DNA from: Sorghum bicolor
Taxonomy: Eukaryota > Streptophyta > Magnoliopsida > Poales > Poaceae
Reading direction: 5' to 3'
NCBI RefSeq assembly: GCF_000003195.3
Contig: NC_012877.2
Coordinates: 21,044,294-21,108,293 of the forward strand
Length of the DNA: 64,000 nt
Shown in pieces: positions 1-11,051 of this stretch. The number at the start of each line of letters is the position of its first letter. Position 1 is the stretch's first letter. Below the pieces are notes generated by a model that was not told the origin of the DNA, made no database searches, and saw only the letters and a list, made by a program, of their open reading frames with translations. A program made the translations under genes and the position numbers.

Positions 1-389
1 GATTGTTAATCCCGTATCTTATTACAAGGGAGCAAGGTGTAGAACTAACAATGTCGTCAACTGGATAGTGATCCTTATTTGCCGTAGATGCGACACTGCT
101 TGGAATGATTGTTTCACTTGATGCCACCAACGGTTGCGACACCACTGGGACTAGCTGCATTTGGGGAGCTTGAGTGCTCATTTGGGTAGCTGCATTTGAC
201 ATGGCACTCGCTAGTTTCTGCATCAACTCAGGAGGCAGATTTTCTAGCAACTTCTCCATCATATCTTGGAAGTCTTTCTTAGCCTCTTCCTGAAAATAAT
301 TTGCCATTTGATCCTTGTACCGATCACGTTTCTTATACTCATTTGCCCATTGAGGGCTGAATCTATCCTTCCATCCTTCTTTGGATGAG
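1..389 (-). pseudogene. CACTA-1 Ptta/En/Spm transposase gene, downstream exon part
   Basis: This is the continuation of the coding exon at 8690-9588, cut by the R1 insertion. On the minus strand it opens with a Ser-Ser-Lys-Glu-Gly-Trp-Lys-Asp run followed by a charged stretch. A Met/Gln/Leu-rich helix follows (residues such as MMEKLLENLPPELMQKL), then a low-complexity Gln/Ser/Thr/Val tail typical of the C-terminus of Transposase_24 proteins in grass CACTA elements. The frame crosses the insertion site without loss: the five bases ATGAG are repeated on both sides of R1 and the codons resume. The gene runs off the left edge of the window, so its true end is not seen. Confidence 0.7.
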
Positions 390-2047
390 TGTTGGGTATT
401 CTTAACATCATTACCAAAAGTAGACTAAGTTCTCTAAATCTAGTAACGGTGCCAAAAATGCCAAACCTATCCCTCACACCACTTAAGCCAAGTTGTCATC
501 CCCAGCATGATATGAGAGACGCGGCATTGAAATATGCAATTGCTCTTCTAAATAAATAATGAATGGGATCTGCAAGCGCACAGATTAATACCGATGCAGC
601 ATTTTAACCGGGAAGTATTCCAGGTATCGTTATTTATATTTTTACCACTGGGAAGGGATTAGCAATCATCAATATTGATTACAGAATAGAATATGAGATT
701 GAGCATATATCATTGCATGTATAATTGAGAACATTATACCTAACTCTTCATACAGGGATAAGTGTCACATAAAGGATATATGAAATAATAATAGTGACAA
801 GGATAACTAATCTGATCTAGCCACATAATAAATATGATAAGCACCTCAATTAGATACTCTAGAAAGTCATTAGCATGGTATTATTAGAACGAACTACAAG
901 AATATTCCCTAAGTTATTCTCAACTATATAGTCTAGCATTATCATAGTTAGTGCAAGCATACTTAGCAATCATTGCGAGACAAGACTACGCCCATGCATA
1001 GTGATATTAGCAAGGAATATGAGAAACATAGCAATCACTCCCCTGTAATAATGTTGCTCTGCCAGCCCAATACACGAGAGGGGGACTATATAAGAATCAA
1101 TGAAGCTGTCACTATCACGAACCACACCACGATCTGGCATATTGGGTACAATCGCAGATAAATACGGTATAAGCACCACGCCTACACAATATCTATCATT
1201 TACCCGTGGATCCGATGGATAAACGCTATACGATCCTAAGCATGTATATAGATCGTATCTAACTAAGCCAAGTACATAACTATGATAAACTAAGAACAAT
1301 ATAATCTTGAATATAAGCAAGTAGAGCAAAGTCATAAGCAATATATTGAAGTAGAACAAAGTCATATTCATAATATTGAGGAACAAAGATAATTAGAAAG
1401 CAATTAGAAGCATAATTCGAGAATTACCAAGAATCCTCTTGACAGATCCGGAAACCAATCGAAGATTGACTCCTTCTAGTTCTAATCCTATGTAGCTATG
1501 CTAATCTAGATGTCTAATTGATGTGGTGGCTCTAATCTTGATCAGAGGCTTCTTGTCCCTTGATGGAACAATGAATTAGGGTTGAGAGGCTCCCTCCTCC
1601 AGGGGCCACGGGGTCTGGTTTTATAGTCCCTTCAAGTGAATATGGGCCCTTGGATCAAACCGACATAGATTGTATGGTTTAGATTCATCCTTTAGGTCGG
1701 TGGAGATCTCCCGCAAAGCAGAGTCCTGATTGGACTCCAACAGGGGGCGGACGCCCAGTAGGACAGGGCGGGCGCCCTGCCTCTGGCCCCGTTTCGCCGC
1801 CGCTTCGGTCTCGTGGCTTCTGGAGTCTTCTAGATGTAAGATAATTGCGCAGCACGTTAATATCTTTACGTAATCCTGACATGTGGGCCTTTCTTCCATA
1901 TTTCCTGATAACCCCCTGCAGAAATAGACAAACACCAAAACTCGTGGAATTCTGTCAGATAAAACCCTAAGTCTAGATCTTGATTTCATTTGGATCCTTT
2001 TCTTTATTTATTTGATAATTAAATTTGATACTTAAGGACCGTCAACA
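390..2047 (-). repeat. R1 3' LTR
   Basis: It begins TGTTGGGTATT and ends GTCAACA on the plus strand and is nearly identical to 7030-8684. Because the element reads on the minus strand, this left copy is the 3' LTR. Its last base is followed by the polypurine tract at 2048-2060. The matching open frames in both LTRs are not genes. Confidence 0.93.
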
Positions 2048-2060
2048 AACTCCCCCAAGC
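2048..2060 (-). other. R1 polypurine tract
   Basis: On the minus strand the bases immediately before the 3' LTR read GCTTGGGGGAGTT. A purine run in this position primes plus-strand DNA synthesis in LTR retrotransposons. Confidence 0.8.
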
Positions 2061-4222
2061 TTACCTCTTGCTCGTCCCTGAGCAAGGATAGACTTAGCTA
2101 TGGATCATAAGTTATTGCAATATCTTTAAAAATTTGACGGTACACATGCTTTTAAATAAGATCTCATCTCTGAGTTAGAGTAAACTATCAAGACTTAAAA
2201 CTTACTTACTTTACCCTCACCATGGGACTTGTAACCGTCACTTCTGTCTTGAGTGGTTAAAAGATAGAACAGTCTAGTCAAGTGCCATGTCTCTTATCCT
2301 TGATCAGCTATAGCTCTGGGGTTTTTGCAGATTTTCAAATAAAACTCAGAAGTTCCTTGTATGATTCTCTCAGGTCTCTCTTTTGTGGTATTTGTGGATC
2401 CTTACCAAGGCATTGATGGTATATGCCTTCTCTCAAGATATGTAGTATTTGTGGTATGAGGCATAGTGACATTGCCTTTTCTCTGACCCTACTCTAATAA
2501 GGCTTTAATATCTGGAGTTCATAGGTGGGAGATAAAGTATACATACTTACAAGACATTTATTGTATAGTCAAACCATGGATCCAAAGTAACAAGCCAATA
2601 AGCCAAATCAAGATGTGCATGTGTGGCGAATGAATGGTGTATGGTGATGATGGTGATAATAATAGTGAAAACAATGGTGGTGGAAGTCTAATTCTACTTT
2701 GCTCTTTTGAGGGGATACATACCTTCCTTGCTATTGAAACTTTATGAGGAGAATGAGATGCTCTTCTTTTTCTTTTCTCTCAAGTGGGTATCTTGCACCC
2801 CTAATTCTACTGTCGGACACTTGTCCATTTTTACCTCTCGTCTCACTTTTTCTTTTCTTTCGAGGTTCCGAGCACTTGCTCCTTTTTATTTCCTCGTATC
2901 TCTTTTTTTTCTTTTTTTTTCAGAGCATTCATCTCTTGAGATAATATAGCAAGTGGTAGTAACAAGATAACTTGAGCATTTATTTCACAAGGGGAAAATA
3001 GAAATATTTTTGGTTATTCTCTCCCGGATTAGGAGTAGAATATTTTTGGGTGATTCTGGAGATGGAATGGGTGGATATATGTGGATGGTACTTCCGGAGT
3101 AGAAGTAGCATATATGAGTGAACGTGCAAGTGAATCTTGATTTAACCACATGACAAGCTCCTAAGGGTCTACACAGCTTGACCACACTCAATGCTCATAA
3201 GTAGTAAATAGTAAATGTGTGGCTCAAAGTCTAGCAAGCATGTATATATGGCTGTGGTAGGAATTTAAACTCTCATCATACAGGAACTCATCTTGCAACA
3301 TTTTAAAGATTTTCAAAGATAAAATTCTCCAGAATTCTAGCATCTCTAGGAACAGATAAACAGCAGCTCAACCTTCCCATATCGTATCCGTTAACAACTT
3401 AGACTTCAGATCAAGTTTTCATCCCACAAGTTTAGGTCTAGAGCAAGCTTTAAATTATAACAGTTATATCTAAACTTGAGGGAGAACTTAAAATGTGCAA
3501 ATTAGGCAGAGCAACTATTCATCATATCCATGCTTAAGTTTTATTTAGATACAAATTAGCATAGCCACTTTATTTATTTATTAAACATACTAAGCAAAAG
3601 ATATATATATAAGTATAAAATCTTTATTTGGTTTTTCATAGTTTATGTATTTTAATATTCTAAAATAATATAAGTATAAAGATAGATAGAAATACTTATC
3701 GAGATAAATGGGGGTGCTCTCCCCCAAGCTGAATTTTGACGTAATTTCTCTTGATTTAGCTAGCAGGTAGCAGAGGTGTATTTGAAAGTCAGCAGCATTC
3801 TGACAGCGATTAGAATGTCCTCCGTCTCCTAGTCTTCTTGATTCTTAAATTCTGTGGAGCTCAAATAGACAACAAAGCTTGTGGAACTGATTAAGTGTTA
3901 GCATAAATATCTAGCCTTTATTATCTTGAGACTCCTTAATAATTATTACTCCCTGTTTTTATATTTTTATTTTATAAAGCAGAAAAATATTTATTTTATT
4001 TTTATGCCACCACAGTGAATGTACTTATGGGTTTTATGCCACTCGTCTACTCACATGGGGCTTATAGTTTTTAATTTTTTTATTTTCTTTTTAAGATAGT
4101 GTGAATATGATTAACTAAGTAAACTATTTGAAATAAATGAAAGGGAAAGGGTAACTACCAAGTTTCCCTCTTGGCAAGGCGTTCGGTGTTTTTAAGTCCT
4201 CCGAACGGGACTCTCCAATTTC
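2061..4222 (-). other. R1 internal non-coding region in place of pol
   Basis: These 2.2 kb lie between the gag-protease stop codon and the polypurine tract, where an autonomous gypsy element would carry reverse transcriptase, RNase H and integrase. I see no long frame with pol motifs on either strand. The region is AT-rich, with a pyrimidine-rich stretch at about 2755-2935 and AT runs at 3590-3700. It may hold packaging or 3' UTR signals, but nothing specific can be assigned. Confidence 0.7.
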
Positions 4223-6943
4223 TTAATCGTCCTGAGGTTCGTTGGGTGGCGTAGTCGGTACTTCCGGCAGCGCCTTATTTTCTTGTATAGTTATCTTCAT
4301 TTTCCATACCTGACTCGGTGCTTCAATCTCCTCTGGATAATTCTGTTTAAATTCAACGTCTTCTGACCTTACAACTTCTCCTTCATAGTCTGCCCATCCG
4401 TCCTTGATGATCTGCCTCCTCTGGTTGCGGTTGCGTCTTTTTCTGACCTGCTTAGATTCTTCAATGATATAGTTAGGGTCAGTAAAATAACGGCGTACCT
4501 TCTCTGAGGGGAAGTGCATATGGACTTCTCCGGTTCCAATGTAGATAATTGCTTTAACGGTCCTGAGGAACGGTCTTACAAGGATGATGGGTGCATCATA
4601 CTCGTCTTCTCCCATGTCAACAACTTGAAAGTCTGTGTAGACAAAGTGATCGTCTATTTTGACTGGGACATCAGATACTATTCCTTGAACTTCTCGAAAT
4701 GTCTGATCTGCCATCTGGAGCTGAATGTATGTTGGTCTTAGTGGCATGGTCCCGAACAAGAGCCGATAAGTGACTGTGGCCATTATATTGACGCCCGATC
4801 CGGTGTCGCAAATCGTCTTGTAGAAGTTGTATCCATTTATGGAGCAGTAGATGCTTGGCATTCCTGGGTCGTCCTTCTTGGTCAAAAACGGTGACTTAAG
4901 TTGATGATCTTGGCCTCCATGAACTACAGTGACCATCTTAGCTGACTCAGTCCACACTTGCTTGTTCCTGTTCCTCCTGTTGGTCCTCTTCCTTGATTCA
5001 CGTCTGGATTGATCTTGAATTTGTGTAGTCTTGTTCCTGAAGAAAAATGTCTCCTTCTTCCCTTTGACGTAGAAACTGATCTTGGCAGCACTAGCGTAGA
5101 TGATAGCTCCCGTGGTGTTCAAAAATGGCCTCCCTAGGATGATAGGTGCTCTCTCATCATTTCCGGTCTCTACCACTACGAAGTCTGCTGGGGCATATAA
5201 GGTACCAACTCGGACACAAAGGTTCCTCACTATTCCTTTTGGGAAAGTTATCGTCTGATCTGCAAACTGCAAACACATGGTTGTCTCTAATAAAGGATAT
5301 GTAAAGAAGTTCTCATAGAGTACCCTGGGTATAATGTTGACACTGGAGCCAAAGTCGTAGAGTGCTTCTGGGAAGTCCACCATGCCGATGGAGATCGGGA
5401 TGACGGGGCGTCCTGGATCGCCTCTCTTGACCGGCAGACGGTCAGTAGAAAATTCAGTGACGGGGTTACTCCAATTACCTGCATCAAACATGTCTACAAG
5501 ATTTGCAGATTCTAATCCTTCCGGTTGTGATGGTATACCGGGGTTAGTAGTAGGAACAGCAGCAGCTATTTGATTTAACTGAGATTCAATCATTTTATTA
5601 AAGCTAATTTGATTCTTGATGGCAGTAGAGAAATTATCCATTCTATTATTTATATTTTCTAGCATTTTATCATTAGATGCCAATTTCTTAGATAGGTTAT
5701 CCATTAGCTTTCCTTGATTAGACACGAACTCTCTCAAAGGTGGAAAATTATTATTATTGTTGTAAGAATTGTTACCTTGATAATTACCTGAGTAGTTAGG
5801 CCTCTGTTGATTCCAACCTTGATTTTGTTGAGGACGGTTGTAGTAGTTGTTGTTGTTGTTGTTGATGTAGTTCACATCCTCAAGCATCTCAGGGCAGTGA
5901 TTGCCTGAGTGTCCAGTGTCTCCACACTCCTCACAAGTCATGTGAGAGTCGTAGATGTGCATAGCTTCTTTCTTGTCTCCAGCTCTATCGTCGAGCTTCT
6001 TCATGAGCAGGTCTAGCTTTGCAGACAGCATGTCTACCTCCTTCAGCTGATGCATACCTCCACCTCTCTTGCGTGTCTGGCTCCTCTCTTCATTCCAGCT
6101 TTGATTGGACGCCATCTTCTCCACAAGAGCTGTGGCTTGTGGTATAGTAAGTGATAAGAATGCTCCTCCAGCTGCAGCATCCATGGTCTCTCGGGCACTG
6201 TTGCCGAGCCCATGATAAAACGTCTGCATCAGTAGCCAACTCTCCATTCCATGATGGGGACATTCTAGGATGTAGTCTTGAAAGCGCTCCCATGCTTCTG
6301 GAACAGATTCATCATTTTGTTGCTGAAAACTCGTAATCTTCCCACGGAGAGCATTGGTCTTGCCCATTGGAAAGAACTTAGCCAGGAAGTTTGTTGAGCA
6401 GAGTGCCCACGTAGTATTCTTCTCCTTTGTAGCGTAGAACCACTGCTTCGCTCTTCCTAACAGTGAGAATGGGAAGAGGCGAAGTAGTATAGCATCTTTG
6501 GAAACTCCTTGTATGGTGAATGTGTTGCAAATCTTCAGGAAGTGTTGTAAATGAGCACTAGCATCTTCGTGTGCCTTCCCACAGAACTGGTTGGATTGCA
6601 CCATGTTGATAAGTCCAGGCTTGAGCTCAAAGTTGCCATCGATCTCTGCAGCAGGTCCAGTGCGGATGTTGTCCGTAGTGGGAGCTGAGAACTCGCGGAT
6701 TGATTTGTTCGCCATGGCTTCGAACTCTGAAGACAAGTTCCGGTGATCTTCTTGATTGGATGAAGCTTCTTCGTGAAGTGTTGATGATTTCTTTAGCTTG
6801 GCTCTCGTCTTCTTGAATAATGCTTCAGGATCGTCAACAAAATTTTCTGGAAGATGTCTTCTATTCATACATTCCCCTGCATAAGATAAAATAGAAAAAA
6901 TATCGGGGTAAAACTGTATGAGAGAATAGATAAGCTCAATCAT
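4223..6943 (-). CDS. R1 Gag with two tandem aspartic-protease-like domains
   Basis: This is an intact ORF of 906 residues. Residues about 100-280 are a Retrotrans_gag-type capsid domain. Residues 337-350 form a CX2CX4HX4C zinc knuckle. An Asn/Gln-rich linker (about 360-400) and a helical segment follow. Two retropepsin-like domains come next. The first (about 520-630) has Asp-Phe-Gly-Ser-Ser in place of the usual DTG/DSG, and its later conserved segment is APIILGRPFL. The second (about 695-815) has a canonical Asp-Thr-Gly (713-715) and the segment APIILVRPFL. The likely start is the first Met or Met26; the first 25 residues are hydrophobic and may lie outside the real protein. The ORF ends without a pol domain. 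Gag would assemble the particle; whether either protease domain works is unknown. Confidence 0.88.
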   Translation of the reverse strand: MIELIYSLIQFYPDIFSILSYAGECMNRRHLPENFVDDPEALFKKTRAKLKKSSTLHEEASSNQEDHRNLSSEFEAMANKSIREFSAPTTDNIRTGPAAEIDGNFELKPGLINMVQSNQFCGKAHEDASAHLQHFLKICNTFTIQGVSKDAILLRLFPFSLLGRAKQWFYATKEKNTTWALCSTNFLAKFFPMGKTNALRGKITSFQQQNDESVPEAWERFQDYILECPHHGMESWLLMQTFYHGLGNSARETMDAAAGGAFLSLTIPQATALVEKMASNQSWNEERSQTRKRGGGMHQLKEVDMLSAKLDLLMKKLDDRAGDKKEAMHIYDSHMTCEECGDTGHSGNHCPEMLEDVNYINNNNNNYYNRPQQNQGWNQQRPNYSGNYQGNNSYNNNNNFPPLREFVSNQGKLMDNLSKKLASNDKMLENINNRMDNFSTAIKNQISFNKMIESQLNQIAAAVPTTNPGIPSQPEGLESANLVDMFDAGNWSNPVTEFSTDRLPVKRGDPGRPVIPISIGMVDFPEALYDFGSSVNIIPRVLYENFFTYPLLETTMCLQFADQTITFPKGIVRNLCVRVGTLYAPADFVVVETGNDERAPIILGRPFLNTTGAIIYASAAKISFYVKGKKETFFFRNKTTQIQDQSRRESRKRTNRRNRNKQVWTESAKMVTVVHGGQDHQLKSPFLTKKDDPGMPSIYCSINGYNFYKTICDTGSGVNIMATVTYRLLFGTMPLRPTYIQLQMADQTFREVQGIVSDVPVKIDDHFVYTDFQVVDMGEDEYDAPIILVRPFLRTVKAIIYIGTGEVHMHFPSEKVRRYFTDPNYIIEESKQVRKRRNRNQRRQIIKDGWADYEGEVVRSEDVEFKQNYPEEIEAPSQVWKMKITIQENKALPEVPTTPPNEPQDD

Positions 6944-7003
6944 ATTAGTGATGCGAATGATAACTCAAAACCTTTTATTCCATTCCTGATTGGTAATCAA
7001 CCT

Positions 7004-7021
7004 TCCCCGGCAACGGCGCCA
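7004..7021 (-). other. R1 primer-binding site, tRNA-Asp type
   Basis: The minus strand reads TGGCGCCGTTGCCGGGGA, complementary over 18 bases to the 3' end of plant tRNA-Asp(GTC). It lies 8 bases inside the 5' LTR boundary at 7030. tRNA-Asp priming is typical of Athila-type elements. Confidence 0.85.
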
Positions 7022-7029
7022 AAAATGCT

Positions 7030-8684
7030 TGTTGGGTATTCTTAACATCATTACCAAAAGTAGACTAAGTTCTCTAAATCTAGTAACGGTGCCAAAAATG
7101 CCAAACCTATCCCTCACACCACTTAAGCCAAGTTGTCATCCCCAGCATGATATGAGAGACGCGGTATTGAAATATGCAATTGCTCTTCTAAATAAATAAT
7201 GAATGGGATCTGCAAGCGCACAGATTAATACCGATGCAGCATTTTAACCGGGAAGTATTCCAGGTATCGTTATTTATATTTTTACCACTGCGAAGGGATT
7301 AGAAATCATCAATATTGATTACAGAATAGAATATGAGATTGAGCATATATCATTGCATGTATAATTGAGAACATTATATCTAACTCTTCATACAGGGATA
7401 AGTGTCACATAAAGGATATATGAAATAATAATAGTGACAAGGATAACTAATCTGATCTAGCCACATAATAAATATGATAAGCACCTCAATTAGATACTCT
7501 AGAAAGTCATTAGCATGGTATTAGAATGAACTACAAGAATATTCCCTAAGTTATTCTCAACTATATAGTCTAGCATTATCATAGTTAGTGCAAGCATACT
7601 TAGCAATCATTGCGAGACAAGACTACGCCCATGCATAGTGATATTAGCAAGGAATATGAGAAACATAGCAATCACTCCCCTGTAATAATGTTGCTCTGCC
7701 AGCCCAATACACGAGAGGGAGACTATATAAGAATCAATGAAGCTGTCACTATCACGAACCACCCCACGATCGGGCATATTGGGTACAATCGCAGATAAAT
7801 ACGGTATAAGCACCACGCCTACACAATATCTATCATTTACCCATGGATCCGATGGATAAACGCTATACGATCCTAAGCATGTATATAAATCGTATCTAAC
7901 TAAGCCAAGTACATAACTATGATAAACTAAGAACAATATAATCTTGAATATAAGCAAGTAGAGCAAAGTCATAAGCAATATATTGAAGTAGAACAAAGTC
8001 ATATTCATAATATTGAAGAACAAAGATAATTAGAAAGCAATTAGAAGCACAATTAGAGAATTACCAAGAATCCTCTTGGCAGATCCGGAAACCAATCGAA
8101 GATTGACTCCTTCTAGTTCTAATCCTATGTAGCTATGCTAATCTAGATGTCTAATTGATGTGGTGGCTCTAATCTTGATCAGAGGCTTCTTCTCCCTTGA
8201 TGGAACAATGAATTAGGGTTGAGAGGCTCCCTCCTCCAGGGTCCAGGGGGTCTGGTTTTATAGTCCCTTCAAGTGAATATGGGCCCTTGGATCAAACCGA
8301 CATAGATTGTATGGTTTAGATTCATCCTTTAGGTCGGTGGAGATCTCCCGCAAAGTAGAGTCCTGATTGGACTCCAACAGGGGGCGGGCGCCCAGTAGGA
8401 CAGGGCGGGCGCCCTGCCTCTGGCCCCGTTTCGCCTCCGCTTCGGTCTCGTGGCTTCTGGAGTCTTCTAGATGTAAGATAATTGCGCAGCACGTTAATAC
8501 CTTTACGTAATCCTGACATGTGGGCCTTTCTTCCATATTTCCTGATAACCCCCTGCAGAAATAGACAAACACCAAAACTCGTGGAATTCTGTCAGATAAA
8601 ACCCTAAGTCTAGATCTTGATTTCATTTGGATCCTTTTCTTTATTTATTTGATAATTAAATTTGATACTTAAGGACCGTCAATA
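7030..8684 (-). repeat. R1 5' LTR
   Basis: This is the partner of 390-2047, about 98.6% identical by eye. It carries the promoter for R1 transcription on the minus strand. The terminal dinucleotide at 8683-8684 is TA rather than CA, a single change from the canonical end. Near its internal edge (7085-7102) it holds a sequence resembling the primer-site region at 7012-7029. Confidence 0.93.
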
Positions 8685-8689
8685 ATGAG

Positions 8690-9588
8690 ATGCCTCAAAC
8701 ACGGCCAGGATGCTCTGGGTTACCGAGGCCAACACTAAGGATGTCCCTCTCCCTTCGTGGCTTAAACTTGCCTTCCTGCTGCATGCCTGCCACAGCAAAG
8801 ATGCTCTTCATTGCTTCATCAAGCATTGGGTCTTCAAAGGACACATCCGTCTTGGTTTCCTTTGGTTTCCGAGCACGGATCCAATTCGCGGACCTTTCAC
8901 CGACTTGCTCGGACAACACTGGCAACCCTACTGCCTTCTTCGCAGCCTCTTCTTGCCTCCATTTAGGAACTTGGTGCCGGTAACCACCTGTGCCTAGATG
9001 GTGGTGGTACTTGTTCCTCTTTGCGAGCTGGGAGTTGGCTTCGCTCCGAGCTAAGAAGTTAGGGTCATTCCTCTGCTCTAGAAAAATAGCCCACTGCCCT
9101 TTAGTAATATTGTATTTGGATGTCGGATCCATCCCTATCTTTGCATACTTGACATTCATCTCCGACCTCCAATTTCGGAAACTAACCGCACATTGCTTCA
9201 TTGTATATGCCTTCACTAAATCTTCTGGCACATTCCTAGGAAACTGGAACCTGGTCTTAATATTATCCCAAATTTTGATCTTGTGATTATTCGACACACC
9301 GGCCCAGTTCTTAACTGTGATATCAAGAAAGTACCTCACACAGAAACCAATTGCGTTCCTGTATTTGGGTAGGGCCTCCTCTGGAGCTAGGGGCTGTCCG
9401 GTAGGGCTCACATCTGTGATGGCATATGTGTCATCTGGAAATTGGTTCAACTCTCTCTCGCCTCGTTTCAAACCTTGTCGCTTCCTTTTCCTAGACTGAC
9501 ATGGCCTCTCAGGGCTCGTCGTTGTCGGTTCTGGTGCGTCTTCGTGTGCCACTTCCTCCTGAGACATCATCTCTCTAAATTGAGACAT
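8690..9588 (-). pseudogene. CACTA-1 Ptta/En/Spm family transposase (Transposase_24), main exon
   Basis: A frame of about 297 residues on the minus strand matches the plant Ptta/En/Spm transposase family. It has a basic Arg/Lys patch near the N-terminus (RKRKRQG), then conserved Trp-containing blocks such as IKIWDNIKTRF and SFRNWRSEMN, QWAIFLEQRN, and RSEANSQLAKRNKYHHHLG. Towards the end come KWRQEEAAKKA and the block ending LGNPEHPGRV. In En/Spm the analogous protein (TNPA class) binds subterminal repeats. An in-frame TGA follows the GRV codons, probably a CGA-to-TGA change, just before the R1 target site. After R1 the frame resumes at 389. The gene is therefore doubly broken. Confidence 0.82.
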
Positions 9589-9681
9589 TGCCTCCTGAGT
9601 ATAGACATGTGAATCATGGGCATGTTTATATGTAGGAACTATGAATAGAAATCATTTAATTATATGAAATCGTGAATCTCT

Positions 9682-9921
9682 CTAATTTTCCTCATCGGCT
9701 TCTGGATTGTAATCGGGGTCACGTGCCAATTCACGACGAGTCTTCCTCACTTCTGGAGGCTCCATGTCGTCGTTAGCTTCTTGTTCATAGGACGAACCTG
9801 ATGCTTCGCCCGTTTCTACTTGTTTCGTGACCTCACGAGCTTGTTCCATAGGGTCAGTTGACCCTTCTACTTGCTCCGTGGGTTGGGACTGCAGTGCTTC
9901 GTCCTTGTGCGGAGAACTCAT
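9682..9921 (-). pseudogene. CACTA-1 Ptta/En/Spm gene, first coding exon
   Basis: This 79-residue frame begins with Met-Ser-Ser-Pro-His and is rich in Glu, Asp, Gln and Ser, ending in the acidic motif DPDYNPEADEEN. Acidic leaders of this kind precede the DNA-binding region in grass Ptta proteins. About 90 bases separate it from the next exon, whose probable acceptor lies just upstream of 9588 (ACTCAG on the minus strand). I do not see a clean donor, so the exon border is uncertain. Confidence 0.55.
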
Positions 9922-9954
9922 CGTAGAAATCTATGTAATTTATGCATAAAATTA

Positions 9955-10375
9955 AATGATTTGCATACACTAATATATACACTAATATATACATAATATA
10001 TCATACACTAATATATGAAATGATTTACATATACACTACTACATATATAAACAGATTAAATTTACATACACTAATATATCATACACTAATATATACATAA
10101 TATATCATACACTAATATATTAAATGATTTACGTATACACTACTACATATATAAACAGATTAAATTTACGTACACTAATATATCATACACTAATATATAC
10201 ATAATATATCATACACTAATATATTAAATGATTTACATATACACTACTACATATATAAAGAGATTAAATTTACATACACTAATATATCATACACTAATAT
10301 ATACATAATATATCATACACTAACATATACACTAATATATCATACACACATATATTAAATGATTTACAAAGAGAT
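9955..10375. repeat. AT-rich tandem repeat, about 104-base unit
   Basis: The phrase beginning TGATTTACATATACACTACT recurs at 10021, 10125 and 10229 with 104-base spacing, with partial units on both sides. Within each unit the shorter phrase ATACACTAATATAT is itself repeated, giving a higher-order structure. It lies in what would be the first intron or leader of the CACTA-1 Ptta gene. Confidence 0.85.
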
Positions 10376-11026
10376 TATAACAAAAAGATAAAATTAAATT
10401 TACATATACACACTAATACATATGCAACGGGAAATAATAACAAGTATTTATAAAATAATAACTACGAATAAAATCATATGTAAAAGATATAATAATATTC
10501 CCTGATTTTATTTTTATTTTATCTGATTTTTATAATTTTCTGCTGTTTTTTACTGTTTTATTCAATTTTTTTATAAAAAAATTATTAAAGAAAAAAATCC
10601 CAACCCAACAGGCCCAGCAGGCCGTCACTCCTTCTCCCTCTCTCCCTCTGTCTGGCAGGTGGGCCCCACGTGTCGGGGCCATCCCTAACCTCGCGCTCGC
10701 CTCGGAGCCCGCGCAGCCACGCGCTCGCCTCGGTGCCTCGCGCCGCCGCCCTGGCTTCCGCCGCCGCCTTGCCTGCCGCCGCCGTCCTACCTGCCGTCGC
10801 GCGCAGACTGCCGCCGCCGTCGCGCGCGCACGCAGAGAGAGAGAGAGAGTGAGCGAGGAGAGGCTCACCGTCGGGCGGCTACGGCGTCGAGGGCGGACTG
10901 CTCCGGCAACGGGAGCAACGGTCGTCGCGGGCGGCTACGGCGGCGTGGGAAATTCCGGCAGCCTGACGGTGTAGTTTCAAATGAACTGGGCGCCAGACTT
11001 AGAAAAATTTCGAGAGCGAGCTTGAG
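10376..11026 (-). other. CACTA-1 leader region: AT-rich stretch then GC-rich block
   Basis: 10376-10590 is AT-rich and without coding signal. 10600-11000 changes abruptly to CpG- and GCC-rich sequence with poly-Ala/Arg frames on both strands, which look like composition effects and not proteins. Its place downstream of a minus-strand TATA box and upstream of the acidic exon suggests the 5' UTR and first intron of the Ptta gene. GA repeats occur at about 10830-10860. Confidence 0.4.
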
Positions 11027-11028
11027 GG

Positions 11029-11037
11029 TTATATATC
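11029..11037 (-). promoter_or_regulatory. Candidate TATA box for the CACTA-1 Ptta gene
   Basis: The minus strand reads GATATATAA here, followed downstream by the GC-rich leader. Transcription would begin near 11000 and lead into the exons at 9921 and 9588. Inferred from position and motif only. Confidence 0.4.
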
Positions 11038-11051
11038 TGGGGCATTAGTAC

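Larger units (their letters stand above)
390..8684 (-). mobile_element. R1, non-autonomous Athila-like Ty3/gypsy LTR retrotransposon
   Basis: Two LTRs of about 1.66 kb (390-2047 and 7030-8684) face the same way and flank an internal region with a tRNA-Asp primer site, a gag-protease ORF and a polypurine tract, all on the minus strand. The direct repeat ATGAG at 385-389 and 8685-8689 is the target-site duplication. The LTRs differ by roughly 22 substitutions and one 3-base indel by my count (about 1.4%), so this is the youngest datable insertion here. No reverse transcriptase, RNase H or integrase is encoded. The element would need enzymes from a relative. Athila affinity is inferred from the tRNA-Asp primer and the gag type. 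Confidence 0.93.

Noticed and set aside
970..1386. 138-codon frame repeated at 7607-8023, and similar pairs (1621-1989 and 8258-8626)
   Set aside because: They are paired only because the two R1 LTRs are nearly identical. They lack protein-like composition and any known domain.
9955..10375. CRISPR-like array
   Set aside because: Units are contiguous AT-rich tandem repeats without unique spacers, in a plant nuclear context.
10530..10868. Arg/Ala-rich frames on both strands
   Set aside because: Overlapping frames of GC-rich DNA with no domain; explained by composition of the CACTA-1 leader.
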